Shown here piece by piece: positions 10,489 to 18,077 of a stretch of DNA of 64,000 nucleotides. The stretch spans positions 19,390 through 83,389 of the forward strand of contig NZ_AEVS01000028.1 of the NCBI RefSeq assembly GCF_000189255.1, written 5' to 3'. The notes beneath the pieces are model-generated. The model did not search any database and had not been told where the DNA came from. It was given only the letters and a program-made list of their open reading frames with translations. The stretch comes from Vibrio brasiliensis LMG 20546 (GTDB lineage Bacteria; Pseudomonadota; Gammaproteobacteria; Enterobacterales; Vibrionaceae). A program made the position numbers and the translations under genes. Each line of letters begins with the position of its first letter. Positions within the stretch are counted from its first letter, which is position 1.

Positions 10489-10571
10489 CGGGCTTCGCCT
10501 CAGAGAACGCTTCGCTGCGAGAGCGGGCTTCGCCCTGCGAGAATTTAGACCGGGCTACGCCCTTCGAGAGG
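10489..10571. repeat. Cluster of short GGGCTTCGCCC-type palindromes
   Basis: Directly after the acnB terminator there are three to four degenerate units of about 20 bp. Each combines a CGAGA box with a small palindrome: GGGCTTCGCC, CGCTTCGCTG, GGGCTTCGCCC and GGGCTACGCCC. The same CGAGA plus GGACTTCGTCC pattern reappears at the right edge of the window after the prfC terminator. This looks like a dispersed intergenic repeat family. No ORF spans it. Confidence 0.7.
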
Positions 10572-10646
10572 TGGGGCTAGTAGTGAAGTGATTGAACCTT
10601 TCCTCCACTAGGTGTTGACAGAACCAGTTCTTAATAAGCCATAATT

Positions 10647-10744
10647 TTCTCGATTCTCGATTCTCGATTCTCGATTCTCGATTCTCGATTCTCGATTCTC
10701 GATTCTCGATTCTCGATTCTCGATTCTCGATTCTCGATTCTCGA
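10647..10744. repeat. 14 perfect tandem copies of the 7-mer TTCTCGA
   Basis: Positions 10647-10744 are 98 bp, exactly 14 uninterrupted copies of TTCTCGA. Each copy carries a TCGA palindrome. The array ends six bases before a -10-like TATACT at 10750-10755, itself 40 bp before the yacL ATG. Such perfect short arrays change copy number by slipped-strand replication. The array is non-coding, so any effect would be on transcription or DNA structure upstream of yacL. Confidence 0.97.
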
Positions 10745-10795
10745 CCCTGTATACTGCCGCCGATTAATCTAGGCGGAATTTAAAAGAGGCGTCCT

Positions 10796-11167
10796 ATGGA
10801 ATTTGAATTTATTCGTAATACCTTGATGGGCGAATACTATGTTAAGTCCAGTATGGGGCATGAAATCGTAGGTCGATGGCTGCAAGAAGAGATCAGCAAA
10901 GATTGGCAAAAGATCGAGCAGGTAGAGGGCTTGATCCAGGCTGCGCGCTTGAATCCTCAGCAAGAGCACTTATTAGAAGGCACTGAGATCTCCCTGAATA
11001 TTCAAGGGGATGAAGTGATAGTGCAAGAGAACGTTCTCGCTCATGGGCAAGAAATGGATAGTGACAGCGAGTTTGATTTCTATGACAGCGAAAGTACCGC
11101 CAGTTGCGGAATTGAAGACTTTGAAGAGCTTATCGAACAGTGGAAAACATTCCTAACGACCAGATAA
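10796..11167 (+). CDS. yacL: UPF0231 family protein YacL
   Basis: A 123-aa acidic protein with no known function. It aligns along its length with E. coli YacL: the N-terminal SMGHEIVGRWL block, the central EISLNIQGDEVIVQ and the C-terminal FDFYDSES...CGIEDFEEL. No signal peptide or membrane segment is seen. In E. coli yacL also follows acnB, so the neighbour supports the call. AGAGG lies nine bases before the ATG. The likely promoter is unusual because TATACT at 10750 directly abuts the TTCTCGA tandem array, which would supply whatever serves as a -35 region. The gene is followed by a small GC-rich hairpin that may be both its terminator and an NtrC site. Confidence 0.93.
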   Translation: MEFEFIRNTLMGEYYVKSSMGHEIVGRWLQEEISKDWQKIEQVEGLIQAARLNPQQEHLLEGTEISLNIQGDEVIVQENVLAHGQEMDSDSEFDFYDSESTASCGIEDFEELIEQWKTFLTTR

Positions 11168-11216
11168 TGCACTTCTATGGTGAGCGATAGCAAGCTTGCC
11201 TTAAAATTGTGAACAG

Positions 11217-11237
11217 GGCGCACCGTAATGGTGCGCC
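11217..11237. promoter_or_regulatory. NtrC-like palindrome, also a hairpin after yacL
   Basis: GGCGCACC, five bases, then GGTGCGCC. The core GCACC-N5-GGTGC is the NtrC enhancer consensus. Its centre lies about 97 bp before the start site expected from the sigma-54 promoter, a usual enhancer distance. The same 8-bp stem is followed by TTGTTCGTT, a weak U-tract, so it could also end the yacL transcript. Dual use is my inference. Confidence 0.6.
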
Positions 11238-11297
11238 TTGTTCGTTATAACTCCAGTGAAATTAAGTGTTATTTTTATAAATCAATAACTTGCAAAC

Positions 11298-11695
<398 letters not shown>

Positions 11696-11721
11696 GAATT
11701 CAAAGGACTGGAGACAATAAG

Positions 11722-12951
11722 ATGGAATTAACGACAACAGTAACAGAGTTACGTTACGCACTAGACACCTTTTTCTTCCTCATTTCGGGTGCGTTAGTAA
11801 TGTGGATGGCAGCTGGTTTTGCAATGCTTGAGGCTGGCCTTGTTCGCTCAAAAAACACCACTGAGATTCTGACTAAGAATATCTGCTTATACGCAATCGC
11901 TTGTACCATGTACCTGGTGGTGGGCTACAACATCATGTACGTAGACAATGGTGAAGGCGGTTGGCTACCTTCATTTGGTGCCTTAATTGGTACTCAGGGT
12001 GAAGGTGCAGATCACTCATTAGAGTCTGACTTCTTCTTCCAGGTAGTATTCGTTGCAACGGCTATGTCAGTAGTATCTGGTGCAGTAGCGGAACGAATGA
12101 AGCTTTGGTCTTTCCTAATCTTCTCTGCGGTACTGACTGCATTTATCTACCCAATGGAGGGTTACTGGACTTGGGGTGGCGGCTTCCTGTCTGAAGCTGG
12201 ATTCAGTGACTTCGCCGGCTCAGGTATCGTACACATGGCAGGTGCTGCAGCAGCATTAGCGGGTGTACTACTACTAGGTGCTCGTAAAGGTAAATATGGT
12301 AAGAACGGTGAAATCTACCCAATTCCGGGTTCAAACATGCCGCTTGCTACACTAGGTACATTCATTCTTTGGTTCGGTTGGTTCGGCTTCAATGGCGGCT
12401 CTCAGCTAATGGTATCGGATTTTGAGAACGCGACAGCGGTAGGTCAAATCTTCCTAAACACTAACGCAGCAGCAGCAGCAGGTGCAATTGCAGCGCTACT
12501 AGTATGTAAGACCACTTGGGGCAAAGCCGACCTGACTATGATTCTTAACGGTGCATTGGCTGGTCTGGTTGCAATTACCGCTGACCCTCTGTCACCATCA
12601 CCGCTATATGCAGTCGCTATCGGTGCCGTATCTGGTGCACTAGTTGTATTCAGCATCATTGGTCTGGACAAGCTTAAGATTGATGATCCAGTTGGTGCGA
12701 TTTCAGTACACGGTGTGTGTGGCTTCTTCGGCCTGATGGTTGTGCCACTAAGCAATGGCGATGCGTCATTCGGTGCTCAGCTTCTCGGTGCAGCAGTAAT
12801 CTTTGCTTGGGTATTTGGTGCGAGCCTTGTGGTATGGGCTGTGCTGAAAGCAACAATGGGTATCCGAGTCTCTGAAGACGAAGAGATGGAAGGTATGGAT
12901 ATGCATGACTGTGGTGTTGGTGCTTACCCAGAGTTCGTCACAGTGAAGTAA
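11722..12951 (+). CDS. amtB: Ammonium transporter AmtB
   Basis: A 409-aa inner-membrane ammonium channel with about 11 hydrophobic segments. The twin pore histidines are H171 (SGIVHMAG) and H330 (ISVHGVCGFFG). The Amt signature around FNGGSQLM is present near residue 220. Unlike E. coli AmtB it has no obvious cleavable signal peptide: the first segment starts at about residue 14 after an acidic, Thr-rich end. Co-transcription with glnK (26-bp gap) matches the conserved glnK-amtB pair, in which GlnK blocks the channel when nitrogen is plentiful. The tail after residue 385 is acidic (EDEEMEGMDMHD). An intrinsic terminator follows. Confidence 0.96.
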   Translation: MELTTTVTELRYALDTFFFLISGALVMWMAAGFAMLEAGLVRSKNTTEILTKNICLYAIACTMYLVVGYNIMYVDNGEGGWLPSFGALIGTQGEGADHSLESDFFFQVVFVATAMSVVSGAVAERMKLWSFLIFSAVLTAFIYPMEGYWTWGGGFLSEAGFSDFAGSGIVHMAGAAAALAGVLLLGARKGKYGKNGEIYPIPGSNMPLATLGTFILWFGWFGFNGGSQLMVSDFENATAVGQIFLNTNAAAAAGAIAALLVCKTTWGKADLTMILNGALAGLVAITADPLSPSPLYAVAIGAVSGALVVFSIIGLDKLKIDDPVGAISVHGVCGFFGLMVVPLSNGDASFGAQLLGAAVIFAWVFGASLVVWAVLKATMGIRVSEDEEMEGMDMHDCGVGAYPEFVTVK

Positions 12952-12995
12952 TTACACTAGGTGTGATGTAACAATCAGTTACAAATAAAACTATC

Positions 12996-13025
12996 AAAAA
13001 CCTGCTCTCTAGAGCAGGTTTTTTT
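12996..13025 (+). terminator. amtB intrinsic terminator
   Basis: Stem CCTGCTC/GAGCAGG with a four-base loop, flanked by AAAAA and a run of seven T residues. It lies 45 bp past the amtB stop and may work in both directions. Confidence 0.88.
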
Positions 13026-13073
13026 GTTTCACATCATTGTTTTCTAAATTATGATGAATATAATAACGCAACT

Positions 13074-13092
13074 GATAAACGTTATCATTACG
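13074..13092 (+). promoter_or_regulatory. Fur-box-like site before fbpA
   Basis: GATAAACGTTATCATTACG matches the 19-bp Fur consensus at 13 positions, including GATAA and ATCATTA. It ends 20 bp before the fbpA ATG, where a bound repressor would block initiation. Iron repression is expected for this transporter family; binding itself is inferred. Confidence 0.6.
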
Positions 13093-13112
13093 AATACTAA
13101 AGGATTGAAACA

Positions 13113-14129
13113 ATGAAAAAGCTGCTAACTCTTTCAGCATTAGCATGTGCAACAATTGCTCCTTCAGCTGCAATGGCTGCAGAAGAAGTAAACGTATACT
13201 CTTACCGTCAGCCTTTCCTTGTTGAGCCAATGTTCAACGAGTTCACTAAAGAAACTGGCATTAAAGTAAACGTTAAGTTTGCTAAGAAAGGTCTAGCAGA
13301 GAAGCTAGCTCAAGAAGGCGAATACAGCCCTGCAGACGTTATCCTGACTGTAGATATCAGCCGTCTTTCTGAACTAACTAAGAAAAACCTTGTTCAAGCA
13401 GTAGAAAGCGAAGTTCTAGAGAAGAACATCCCGGCTCAATACCAAGATACAAACAACGAGTGGTTTGCACTGACAACTCGTACTCGTAGCGTTTACTCTT
13501 CTCGTGACCGTGTTGGTCGTCTAGGTGAAGATTTCACTTACGCTGATCTAGCTAAGCCTGAGTTCAAAGGCAAAATCTGTACTCGTAGCGGTAAGCACCC
13601 ATACAATGTATCTCTAGTATCTGCAATGATCGCTCACGAAGGCGAAGCTGCGACTAAAGAGTGGTTGGAAGGCGTTAAAGCAAACCTTGCACGTAAGCCT
13701 CAAGGTAACGACCGTGCACAAGTTAAAGCAATCAAAGAAGGTCTATGTGACGTTTCTCTAGGTAACAGCTACTACCTAGGTAAGATGGTTAACGACGCTG
13801 AGCAAAAAGCTTGGGCTGATGCAGTTTACATCAACTTCCCTAACCAGAAGACAACGGGTACTCACGTAAACATCTCTGGTATGGCTATGGCTAAATACGC
13901 GCCAAACAAAGAGAACGCACAGAAACTTATGGAATTCCTAGCGGGCGATACTGCACAGAGCATGTACGCAGAAGTGAACTACGAATACCCAGTTAAAGAC
14001 GGTGTTAAACGTTCTGAGCTAGTAGCTTCTTGGGGTGACTTCAAGCCTGACACAATTTCTCTAGATGACGTTGCTAGCCACCACGAAGCTGCAATTAAAC
14101 TACTAGACGAAGTTAAGTTCGACCTATAA
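13113..14129 (+). CDS. fbpA: Periplasmic ferric iron-binding protein FbpA
   Basis: A 338-aa periplasmic solute-binding protein for Fe3+. The signal peptide is MKKLLTLSALACATIAPSAAMA, cut before AEEV. The mature part starts with VNVYSYRQPFLVEPMF, a family 1 ferric-binding opening. The adjacent tyrosines Y220-Y221 in GNSYYLGKM are the expected iron ligands. RSGKHPYN is the anion-binding loop. It is the first gene of fbpABC, preceded by a Fur-like box, and separated from fbpB by a hairpin that probably lowers expression of the membrane genes. The codons are those of a highly expressed gene, in contrast to fbpB. Confidence 0.94.
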   Translation: MKKLLTLSALACATIAPSAAMAAEEVNVYSYRQPFLVEPMFNEFTKETGIKVNVKFAKKGLAEKLAQEGEYSPADVILTVDISRLSELTKKNLVQAVESEVLEKNIPAQYQDTNNEWFALTTRTRSVYSSRDRVGRLGEDFTYADLAKPEFKGKICTRSGKHPYNVSLVSAMIAHEGEAATKEWLEGVKANLARKPQGNDRAQVKAIKEGLCDVSLGNSYYLGKMVNDAEQKAWADAVYINFPNQKTTGTHVNISGMAMAKYAPNKENAQKLMEFLAGDTAQSMYAEVNYEYPVKDGVKRSELVASWGDFKPDTISLDDVASHHEAAIKLLDEVKFDL

Positions 14130-14167
14130 TAGTTTTAGGTAGTGAGACGAATATGACTCACTAGATC

Positions 14168-14215
14168 ACAACCTCAAGTCGCTTTTTGTCGAGCAGCTTG
14201 AGGTTGTTTGTTTTT
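14168..14215 (+). terminator. fbpA-fbpB intercistronic hairpin (partial terminator)
   Basis: ACAACCTCAAG pairs with CTTGAGGTTGT across an 18-base loop and is followed by TTGTTTTT. Placed between a binding-protein gene and its permease gene, it should end most transcripts and let a fraction read on into fbpBC. Confidence 0.75.
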
Positions 14216-14349
14216 ATACTCACGGCTCAGAGCAGTTCACCTTGAACTCCGTTCAGTATATGGGTATAAATACCCTTAAACTATTAAAGGGATATGAGAT
14301 GTATTTGCAACTGCATTTATGTTTCATACAGCCTCGTTGTAATTAGGCG

Positions 14350-15975
14350 ATGAAAGAAAAAAATTACCTATGGAAAACCAGTAGTGGAGCTCTTGCTGTG
14401 CTGCTGGTTTTGCCGATCTTAGCGATTTTTACTACTGCTGTAGGCGAGACAAATGAGCTTTTTACTCATTTGATGTCAACGGTGATGCCCACTTATGCGT
14501 ATAACACTGTTGTTCTTGTCGCGGGAACCATGTTACTAGCGCTAGTTTTCGGTATTCCGTCGGCGTGGATTATGGCGATGTGCCGCCTGCCAAGTGAACG
14601 TATTTTACAATGGGCACTGGTTCTGCCACTTGCGATGCCAGGTTATATCGTCGGTTATATCTTTACTGACTGGTTTGATTTTGCTGGTCCGGTACAAATT
14701 CTATTGCGTGACTTAACAGGCTGGGGGCCTGGGGAGTATTGGTTCCCAGATATTCGAACCCTGACTGGCGCAACCATTGTTCTGTCACTCGTACTTTATC
14801 CGTATGTTTACTTACTGTGTCGCGCAGCATTTATGGAGCAGAATGTCTCCTTGCTACAATCGGCACGGTTACTCAAGTGTTCTCCTTGGGAAAGCTTCCG
14901 TCGAATATCTCTTCCTCTTGTTCGTCCTTCTATCGCTGTTGGTCTCTCTCTGGTTGCGATGGAAACCATTGGTGATTTCGGTACGGTTAGCTACTTCGCT
15001 GTTAATACGTTAACGACAGCGGTGTATGATACTTGGCTTGGTTACTCTAGTCTGACCGCTGCGGCAAAGATTTCTGCAATTATGCTGGTAGTTGTGATTT
15101 TGCTGTTGAGCTCTGAGCGTTATAGTCGACGAAAGCAGAAGCTATTTCAGAGCCAGTTTAGTAGTCGAGAAGATTTCCGCTATGAACTGACAGGCTGGAA
15201 AAAGTGGCTGGCGCTGACTTGGTGCTGGGGTCTGGTTTGTGTGGCATTTATCTTCCCTCTCGGTCAGTTGATCATCTACGCTTACAAGTACTTCGCTCAG
15301 AGCTGGACCGCCGAGTTCCGCGAGTATGCGATCAACAGCCTCTACGTTTCATTTACTGCTGCGTTTTTCGGTGTTTTGGTCGCACTGATAGTCAACTTCT
15401 GTCAGCGCGTTAATCCAGGACGTCAAAGCCTGGCGTTTATGCGCTTATCATCAATGGGCTACGCGGTACCGGGTACAGTGTTGGCGATTGGTGTCATGGT
15501 GCCAGTACTGTTTATGGACCATTTAGTGAATGATGTCGCTAAGTATATGGATTGGGGCAGGCCCGGGCTGATCTTCTCCGGTTCGATGTTCGCGATTATC
15601 TTCGCCATGGTGGTGCGTTTTTCCGCCGTAGCGATTGGTAGTATTGAGAGTAGTTTGAGCAAAGTGTCTCCTTCGCTTGATATGGCGTCACGTACGATGG
15701 GCTGCAACTCCAATACCATGTTGAGAAGAGTTCATTTACCTTTGGTGCGCCGCGGTGCTTTAATTGCGGGACTTTTGGTATTTATTGAGTCTATGAAAGA
15801 GCTCAATGCCGCACTGCTATTGCGACCATTTAACTTTGAAACACTTGCCACTTATGTTTACAACTTCGCCTCTGATGAACATTTAGAGTTGGCGGCCTTA
15901 CCTGCTGTGCTACTGGTTTTAGTCGGCCTGGTACCTTTAGTTATTGTTAACCGTTCACTGGAGCATTCACACTGA
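14350..15975 (+). CDS. fbpB: Iron(III) ABC transporter permease FbpB
   Basis: A 541-aa inner-membrane permease with two homologous halves, each with a binding-protein-dependent transport motif (EAA loop). One is seen near residues 165-185 (LLKCSPWESFRRISLPLV) and one near 450-470 (MGCNSNTMLRRVHLPLV). About 12 hydrophobic segments are visible. The fused double-permease layout is typical of FbpB/SfuB. The ATG at 14350 has only a weak AGG upstream, so translation may be modest. Its stop and the fbpC start share one base in TGATG at 15973-15977, indicating coupled translation. Confidence 0.93.
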   Translation: MKEKNYLWKTSSGALAVLLVLPILAIFTTAVGETNELFTHLMSTVMPTYAYNTVVLVAGTMLLALVFGIPSAWIMAMCRLPSERILQWALVLPLAMPGYIVGYIFTDWFDFAGPVQILLRDLTGWGPGEYWFPDIRTLTGATIVLSLVLYPYVYLLCRAAFMEQNVSLLQSARLLKCSPWESFRRISLPLVRPSIAVGLSLVAMETIGDFGTVSYFAVNTLTTAVYDTWLGYSSLTAAAKISAIMLVVVILLLSSERYSRRKQKLFQSQFSSREDFRYELTGWKKWLALTWCWGLVCVAFIFPLGQLIIYAYKYFAQSWTAEFREYAINSLYVSFTAAFFGVLVALIVNFCQRVNPGRQSLAFMRLSSMGYAVPGTVLAIGVMVPVLFMDHLVNDVAKYMDWGRPGLIFSGSMFAIIFAMVVRFSAVAIGSIESSLSKVSPSLDMASRTMGCNSNTMLRRVHLPLVRRGALIAGLLVFIESMKELNAALLLRPFNFETLATYVYNFASDEHLELAALPAVLLVLVGLVPLVIVNRSLEHSH

Positions 15976-17006
15976 TGAGCTGTGCCCTATCAATTCAAAA
16001 TCTAACCTGTAAGTACGATCAACAGACGACGGTACTTGAATCCCTCTCTCTAGAGGTCGAGCAGGGTGAGATCGTTTGTCTGCTTGGTGCTAGTGGCTGC
16101 GGTAAAACAACCTTGCTTAAGGCGATTGCCGGGCTGCTACCGCTAAGTTCTGGTGTCATGAGCCTAAACTGCATGTTGATTGATGATGGCAAGAACTGGC
16201 TGCCTCCCGAACAACGCAACATTGGCATGATCTTTCAGGATTATGCGTTGTTTCCTCACCTTACAGTGGCGCAAAACGTCGCGTTTGGCCTGAGAGATTT
16301 AGAAGCTGACCAGCAGCGCGCTAAAGTGGATGAAATGCTAGAGCTAGTGCATCTCACTGGTTACGGCGAGCGATACCCTCACCAGTTATCTGGTGGCCAA
16401 CAGCAACGTGTAGCGATTGCCAGATCACTGGCTTACAAACCAGACCTTCTGCTGCTAGATGAGCCTTTTTCTAATATTGATACTCAAGTACGTCACGAGC
16501 TGATTGGCGAAATCCGTAAGATCTTTAAGAAGCAGGGTGTAACGGCGATTTTCGTTACCCATAGCCGTGAAGAGGCATTTGCTTTTGCTGATAAAATGGC
16601 AGTGATGAATCACGGCGTGATTGAGCAGTACGGTACGGCGAGTGAGCTGTATTACAAACCTTCAAGTAAGTTTGTTGCTGACTTCTTGGGTGGCGGTAGT
16701 TATCTGAGCGCGACTCGCTCTTCTGATTCTGAATATGATACCCAGTTAGGTATGGTTGAAGCGACTGCTCAGCAGCAAATTGAAATTGGTCAACGTTGTG
16801 AGTTGCTGCTGCGTCCACAGCATGTCCAGATCAGTGCGGCTGAGGAGAGCAGTGTGACTGTGCTTGAGCAGCAATTTATGGGCGATCACTGTCGTTATGT
16901 GATTGATGCCAGCGGTCATCGCTTATTGGCCAGTTCATCTGAGCCCTTGACTATTGGTCAGCAAGTCTCGGTCAAGGTTGAAACGCAGGGTGTGCTAGCG
17001 TTTTAA
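15975..17006 (+). CDS. fbpC: Iron(III) ABC transporter ATP-binding protein FbpC
   Basis: A 343-aa ABC ATPase that powers FbpAB. Walker A is GASGCGKT (38-45), the Q-loop is FQDYALFPH, the ABC signature is LSGGQQQR (from 138), Walker B is LLLLDEPFS and the switch histidine is in FVTHSREEA. The last 110 residues form the TOBE-like regulatory domain (LLLRPQHVQI). The start overlaps the fbpB stop by one base. Its 3' end overlaps the opposing ribbon-helix-helix gene by four bases, and no terminator separates them. Confidence 0.93.
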   Translation: MSCALSIQNLTCKYDQQTTVLESLSLEVEQGEIVCLLGASGCGKTTLLKAIAGLLPLSSGVMSLNCMLIDDGKNWLPPEQRNIGMIFQDYALFPHLTVAQNVAFGLRDLEADQQRAKVDEMLELVHLTGYGERYPHQLSGGQQQRVAIARSLAYKPDLLLLDEPFSNIDTQVRHELIGEIRKIFKKQGVTAIFVTHSREEAFAFADKMAVMNHGVIEQYGTASELYYKPSSKFVADFLGGGSYLSATRSSDSEYDTQLGMVEATAQQQIEIGQRCELLLRPQHVQISAAEESSVTVLEQQFMGDHCRYVIDASGHRLLASSSEPLTIGQQVSVKVETQGVLAF

Positions 17007-17278
17007 ATTTCAATCCGTTTGCCACCATTTAGATAGGTGGTGCACGCGACACGCAGCAAAGAGGTAAAGTTTCCCAGTTCACCTCTTTGCTGAATCACTT
17101 CGTTATATATTCGAGTCAAAAACTCTGCGACAGAGATTTCTGCCTCAGCCGCTATATCTTCAATTATTTTCCAGAACACAGCCTCTAGCCTGATGCTGGT
17201 AACGACTCCGTCAATTCGCACTGAACGAGATTTGAGTTCAAAGAGTTGTTCTTCTGCTCCAGAATATATTTCACACAT
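17003..17278 (-). CDS. Ribbon-helix-helix domain protein (RHH_4-like)
   Basis: A 91-aa protein in tail-to-tail contact with fbpC. The N-terminal part has a short basic strand, KSRSVRIDGVVTSIRLEAVFW, followed by two helices, IIEDIAAEAEISVAEFLTRIYNEV. This is the strand-helix-helix pattern of small dimeric DNA-binding RHH_4 proteins. It has no toxin or obvious partner next to it, so an antitoxin role is not supported. Target sites are unknown. The ATG at 17278 is preceded by CAGGAAAGCG, a fair Shine-Dalgarno. The class is fairly clear; the role is not. Confidence 0.75.
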   Translation of the reverse strand: MCEIYSGAEEQLFELKSRSVRIDGVVTSIRLEAVFWKIIEDIAAEAEISVAEFLTRIYNEVIQQRGELGNFTSLLRVACTTYLNGGKRIEI

Positions 17279-17347
17279 ACGCTTTCCTGACTCGGTGGTT
17301 TTTTCTTAGCATAGTGAGTCCACTGCAGATTTCACTACGCCTTTGGT

Positions 17348-17908
17348 CTAGCTTAGTAAAGCGTGAAGCTGTGCCAACCAGGCAGGGTGAGCAGGCCAAG
17401 CCGGCGCTGTAACAAAGATACCGTCAGTAGTGGCTTGATCCATTTCCAGTTCAACGTAACTAGCTCCAGCTAAGCTAACTTCGGGGGCGCAAGCCGGATA
17501 AGCTGAGATTGATTTCCCTTCGATAACCCTAGCCGCAGCAAGCAGTTGGGCACCGTGACAAATAGCCGCGATAGGTTTTTGTTGGGCTGCAAAGCTCTGG
17601 ACGATTTCAATTACTCTGGAGTCGAGGCGAAGGTATTCCGGAGCGCGACCTCCCGGGATAACTAAGGCATCAAACTGATTAACGTCGACTTGAGTAAAAT
17701 CCGCATTGAGGCTAAATAGGTGACCTGCTTTTTCGGTGTAGGTCTGATCGCCTTCAAAGTCATGAATCGCGGTTTTAATTGTCTCACCAACCTGCTTACC
17801 GGGGCAGACTACTTCGACTTGGTGTCCAACCATTTGTAGTGCCTGAAACGGAACCATCAGTTCATAATCTTCAACAAAGTCGCCTGCGATAATGAGTATA
17901 CGTGCCAT
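17348..17908 (-). CDS. DJ-1/PfpI family protein
   Basis: A 186-aa DJ-1/PfpI (class I glutamine amidotransferase-like) protein. It starts [16 protein letters not shown], has the acidic residue E15 typical of the fold and the nucleophile elbow AICHGAQLL with C117. [12 protein letters not shown] near 83-94 and the C-terminal [12 protein letters not shown] complete the fold. Homologues act in protein or nucleic-acid deglycation or as proteases and chaperones; the substrate is unknown here. I chose the ATG at 17908 because GGAG lies seven bases upstream. The open frame runs 14 codons further (17950), but that extension has no family similarity. It stands alone on the minus strand. Confidence 0.9.
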   Translation of the reverse strand: MARILIIAGDFVEDYELMVPFQALQMVGHQVEVVCPGKQVGETIKTAIHDFEGDQTYTEKAGHLFSLNADFTQVDVNQFDALVIPGGRAPEYLRLDSRVIEIVQSFAAQQKPIAAICHGAQLLAAARVIEGKSISAYPACAPEVSLAGASYVELEMDQATTDGIFVTAPAWPAHPAWLAQLHALLS

Positions 17909-18011
17909 GCTCGATCTCCATTTTTGATGAGTGGAGCTTGAACTTAACAACTTATTTACATTTGCGGGTAGTAGTGGGTTACTACATTCACTTTTAAAAA
18001 CATGGGTGAAT

Positions 18012-18037
18012 AAAAAAGCCCGGCGATTAGGCCGGGC
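18012..18037 (-). terminator. Terminator at the end of the chitobiose operon
   Basis: Read on the minus strand, GCCCGGC and GCCGGGC pair across a short loop and are followed by six T residues. It lies about 40 bp past the mutase stop codon and marks the 3' end of the ten-gene operon. Confidence 0.92.
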
Positions 18038-18077
18038 AAGTGTTCTTCACCTATAGGGTAGGTTGGTCATAAAGCTA

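Noticed and set aside
10647-10744. CRISPR array from the regular repeats
   Set aside because: Units are 7 bp, contiguous, with no spacers and no cas genes nearby.
13009-13230. 73-codon minus-strand frame over the fbpA promoter
   Set aside because: It covers the amtB terminator and the Fur-like box and has no similarity.
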